This document shows positions 6,193 to 7,062 of a DNA stretch of 7,062 bases, one piece after another. The position numbers and the translations under genes are program-made. The notes under the pieces were generated by a model. The model was not told where the DNA came from. It saw nothing but the letters and a program-made list of their open reading frames with translations, and ran no database searches. Source of the stretch: Clostridiales bacterium (GTDB taxonomy: Bacteria; Bacillota; Clostridia; Lachnospirales; Lachnospiraceae); the NCBI GenBank assembly GCA_015655565.1, contig JAATEU010000426.1, forward strand, positions 1 to 7,062, in the 5' to 3' direction. Each line of letters starts with the position of its first letter. Within the stretch, counting starts at the first letter, position 1.

Positions 6193-6269
6193 ATGAGTAC
6201 ATATGAATAATTTTAACAATTGCGTTGTTAATTGTCACCATTCTCAATAATGTTATACATAAGAAATAG
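6193..6269 (+). pseudogene. Frameshifted small hydrophobic toxin of a type I toxin-antitoxin locus (holin-like/Fst-like)
   Basis: The frame opens as MSTYE, a start common in the Firmicute putative holin-like toxin family, and stops at TAA (6208-6210). Shifting by one base at 6206-6207 restores a 20-residue tail, IILTIALLIVTILNNVIHKK, ending at TAG 6267-6269. Together they give a 25-residue peptide with one membrane segment and a basic C-terminus, the expected toxin design. The simplest explanation is loss of one A from GAAATAATT, leaving GAATAATT. A good AAAGGGG site is 8 nt upstream, inside a hairpin. The stop codon overlaps the stem of the shared terminator, as in compact type I loci. Without a frameshift the product is only five residues, so the toxin is probably dead unless the base was lost in sequencing or the shift is made during translation. 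Confidence 0.68.
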
Positions 6270-6361
6270 CGCCCTGTCTCTGGTCGGATAGGCGCTATAC
6301 TTATAGTGATTTAATTTTCGCCGAGACGGATAGGCTTTATCTATCTTCCGGCTGTCTTGCT
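6264..6361 (-). ncRNA. Predicted antisense antitoxin RNA (RNA II-like)
   Basis: An RNA of about 100 nt would start near 6361 from a promoter with perfect consensus hexamers and end in the hairpin at 6266-6298, followed on the minus strand by TTTCTTATG. Its 5' part folds as GCCG-gaa-GATAG-loop-CTATC-cgtct-CGGC. It carries GCCTATCCG twice, complementary to the CGGATAGGC boxes on the plus strand and nearly complementary to CCGATAGGGC in the toxin leader (6140-6149). It overlaps the toxin gene only at the very 3' end, so regulation would be by repeat pairing in trans, as in the Fst/pAD1 par system. Ends are predicted, not observed. Confidence 0.6.
6266..6298. terminator. Bidirectional terminator shared by toxin and antitoxin RNAs
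   Basis: ATAGCGCC (6266-6273) pairs perfectly with GGCGCTAT (6291-6298). Four more pairs form inward after one bulged C, giving a 12-bp stem with an 8-nt loop. On the minus strand it is followed by TTTCTT; on the plus strand the tail is less U-rich. Convergent RNAs meeting at one terminator is the Fst-type arrangement. Confidence 0.75.
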
Positions 6362-6367
6362 AAGTAT

Positions 6368-6397
6368 ATTATAAACCACATGACACTGTGGTGTCAA
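6368..6397 (-). promoter_or_regulatory. Strong promoter of the antisense RNA with interleaved palindromes in the spacer
   Basis: On the minus strand a perfect TTGACA (6392-6397) and a perfect TATAAT (6368-6373) are 18 nt apart. The spacer and -35 box contain two overlapping perfect inverted repeats: TGACAC-N4-GTGTCA (6381-6396) and ACCACA-N6-TGTGGT (6375-6392). This is operator-like and suggests a DNA-binding repressor, though chance or a DNA-structure effect is possible. Confidence 0.75.
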
Positions 6398-6774
6398 TGA
6401 TTAACTTTAATAGAATATTTTTCGCTGTATCCTTCCAGGAACGTTTGCTGACAGTTATATTATAGCATATTTTCTCTATGAAAAGAAGAGTTTTACCTTA
6501 TTTTATGCGCTTTTTCAGCACTTTTAACAGGCTGTCGAAATATATGGGTATATTTGTAAAAACTATGCTTTTTTAACATAAATTGCTCCGGAATTAGTGA
6601 ATTCTATGGCGATTTATTTTTTAGCCTACTCTGTAACCGCTGATAGGAAAGGCTTTAAAGACAGCGAAAATTATTCATTTTTTTCTCTTGGATTATGACA
6701 TTTGGTGTTAACATCTTGCCGCGAGTCCATAAGTGCTGAGCCGACTTCTGCTGCATTGGTACTACATACACCTG
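6398..6774. other. Intergenic stretch of about 380 bases without a convincing gene
   Basis: I see no gene I can support here. It holds a 16-bp inverted repeat pair (6413-6428 and 6661-6676, 15 of 16 identical), a perfect AT-rich hairpin AAATATA-TGGG-TATATTT at 6538-6555, and an extended -10 motif TGCTATAAT on the minus strand (6459-6467) with no good -35. A 32-codon frame on the plus strand at 6478-6576 has no ribosome binding site. Confidence 0.5.
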
Positions 6775-6814
6775 AAAAAAAGAGCCGCACACTAATTACT
6801 TAGTGCAACAGCCC
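6775..6814 (-). terminator. Intrinsic terminator of the ribokinase-family gene
   Basis: On the minus strand a stem forms from GGGCTG/CGGCTC (6 pairs, two of them G-U), an internal loop, and CACTAA/TTAGTG (6 pairs) with a GTAA loop. It is followed directly by seven T's (6775-6781). It lies about 55 bases after the stop codon at 6870-6872. Confidence 0.85.
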
Positions 6815-6869
6815 CAATGGCTACCTATCAAAAACCGATCAAAAATCAGCCGCCGTATTAAGGAATGAC

Positions 6870-7062
6870 TCAGCGTAACAACCTCTTCCTTACCTCTTCC
6901 AGCACCGGAATCGAATTCGCCGCCCCCTTCCTTGATACGGCAATTGATGACGCACATGCCGCCAATCTCAGAGTCTCTTCCACTGGCAGCTGATTTAACA
7001 GTCCATAGCTAAAATACCCGGCAAAGGTATCTCCGGCAGCCGTTGTATCTACCGCATCCACC
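6870..7062 (-). CDS. Ribokinase-family (PfkB) sugar kinase, C-terminal part only
   Basis: Only the last 63 codons are in the window; the gene continues beyond the right edge, so no start is given. The visible part begins with VDAVDTTAAGDTFAGYF, the PfkB signature 2 region. Its Asp in AAGD is the catalytic base and AAG forms the anion hole. The wording is closest to ribokinase (VDTTAAGDTF) among PfkB enzymes. The helix LPVEETLRLAACASSIAVSRKGAANSIP, which follows, is also typical of ribokinases, with the SRKGA segment near the monovalent-cation site, and the protein ends in EEVRKRLLR. The enzyme phosphorylates ribose or a related sugar or nucleoside with ATP in the cytoplasm. Substrate cannot be decided from this fragment, and the rest of any sugar operon lies outside the window. 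A good terminator follows. Confidence 0.88.
   Translation of the reverse strand, partial: VDAVDTTAAGDTFAGYFSYGLLNQLPVEETLRLAACASSIAVSRKGAANSIPVLEEVRKRLLR

Larger units (their letters stand above)
6118..6373. repeat. 25-bp inverted ends of the type I toxin-antitoxin locus
   Basis: Segment 6118-6142 on the plus strand and segment 6349-6373 read on the minus strand are identical at 22 of 25 positions. Each begins with TATAATATACTTA and ends with CAGCCG, so both contain a -10 box and the predicted 5' end of an RNA. The toxin RNA and the antisense RNA would start with nearly the same sequence. If the toxin RNA read through the terminator, its two ends could pair. The inverted ends could also be the termini of a small mobile unit, but no target duplication is evident. 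Confidence 0.75.

Noticed and set aside
6118..6373. Reading the inverted-ended locus as a simple MITE
   Set aside because: The inverted ends coincide with -10 boxes and RNA 5' ends, and the interior has a complete type I toxin-antitoxin layout, which explains the repeats better. No target duplication was seen.
6478..6576. Small basic reading frame on the plus strand, 32 codons starting MKRRVLPYFMRFF
   Set aside because: No ribosome binding site before the ATG, no promoter at the right distance, and no family resemblance I can name.
6671..6800. Minus-strand frame ending NAAEVGSALMDSRQDVN...REKNE, possibly the end of a decayed gene
   Set aside because: The frame is closed upstream within about 45 codons, passes through the ribokinase terminator, has no start with a binding site, and has no recognisable motif.
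1..7062. CRISPR array, tRNA, rRNA or insertion sequence transposase
   Set aside because: No spaced direct-repeat array, no tRNA-like cloverleaf or CCA-ended gene, no rRNA-like sequence and no transposase motif was found on either strand.

Overview
The window looks like chromosome of a low-GC Gram-positive anaerobe of the class Clostridia, most likely Lachnospiraceae or a close relative. This is inferred from AT-rich intergenic DNA, strong AGGAGG-type ribosome binding sites, sigma-A promoters, an agr-type quorum-sensing locus, an M18 aminopeptidase and an Fst-like type I toxin-antitoxin remnant. No species call can be supported from sequence alone.

Layout. (1) 1-281: an acidic reading frame on the minus strand, interrupted by one in-frame stop and running off the left edge. 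(2) 377-3634, minus strand: a complete agr-type quorum-sensing locus in the order response regulator, sensor kinase, AgrB, AgrD. The AgrD precursor is only 46 residues long and starts one base after agrB ends. The locus has a strong promoter (3606-3634), a leader of about 240 nt holding a 75-nt long hairpin, a second promoter directly in front of agrB, and a terminator after agrD. (3) 3683-5050, minus strand: an M18 metallo-aminopeptidase with its own promoter. (4) 5113-5964, plus strand: a divergent gene for a protein with a PD-(D/E)XK-like N-terminal core and a winged-helix-like C-terminus. (5) 6118-6397: a type I toxin-antitoxin locus of Fst/pAD1-like design (convergent RNAs, shared bidirectional terminator, 25-bp inverted ends). 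Its toxin frame carries a 1-nt frameshift, while the antisense RNA promoter has perfect consensus hexamers. (6) 6398-6774: about 380 bases without a convincing gene. (7) 6775-7062, minus strand: the C-terminal end of a ribokinase-family sugar kinase with a good terminator.

How the parts work together. AgrD is expected to be processed and cyclised by AgrB and exported. The peptide would be sensed by the multi-spanning GHKL kinase, which phosphorylates the LytTR response regulator. The unusual points are a serine instead of cysteine at the predicted cyclisation position, giving a lactone, the A-C-B-D gene order, the separate agrBD promoter with repeats just upstream, and the structured leader of the regulator transcript. 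The toxin-antitoxin remnant is independent of agr as far as the sequence shows.
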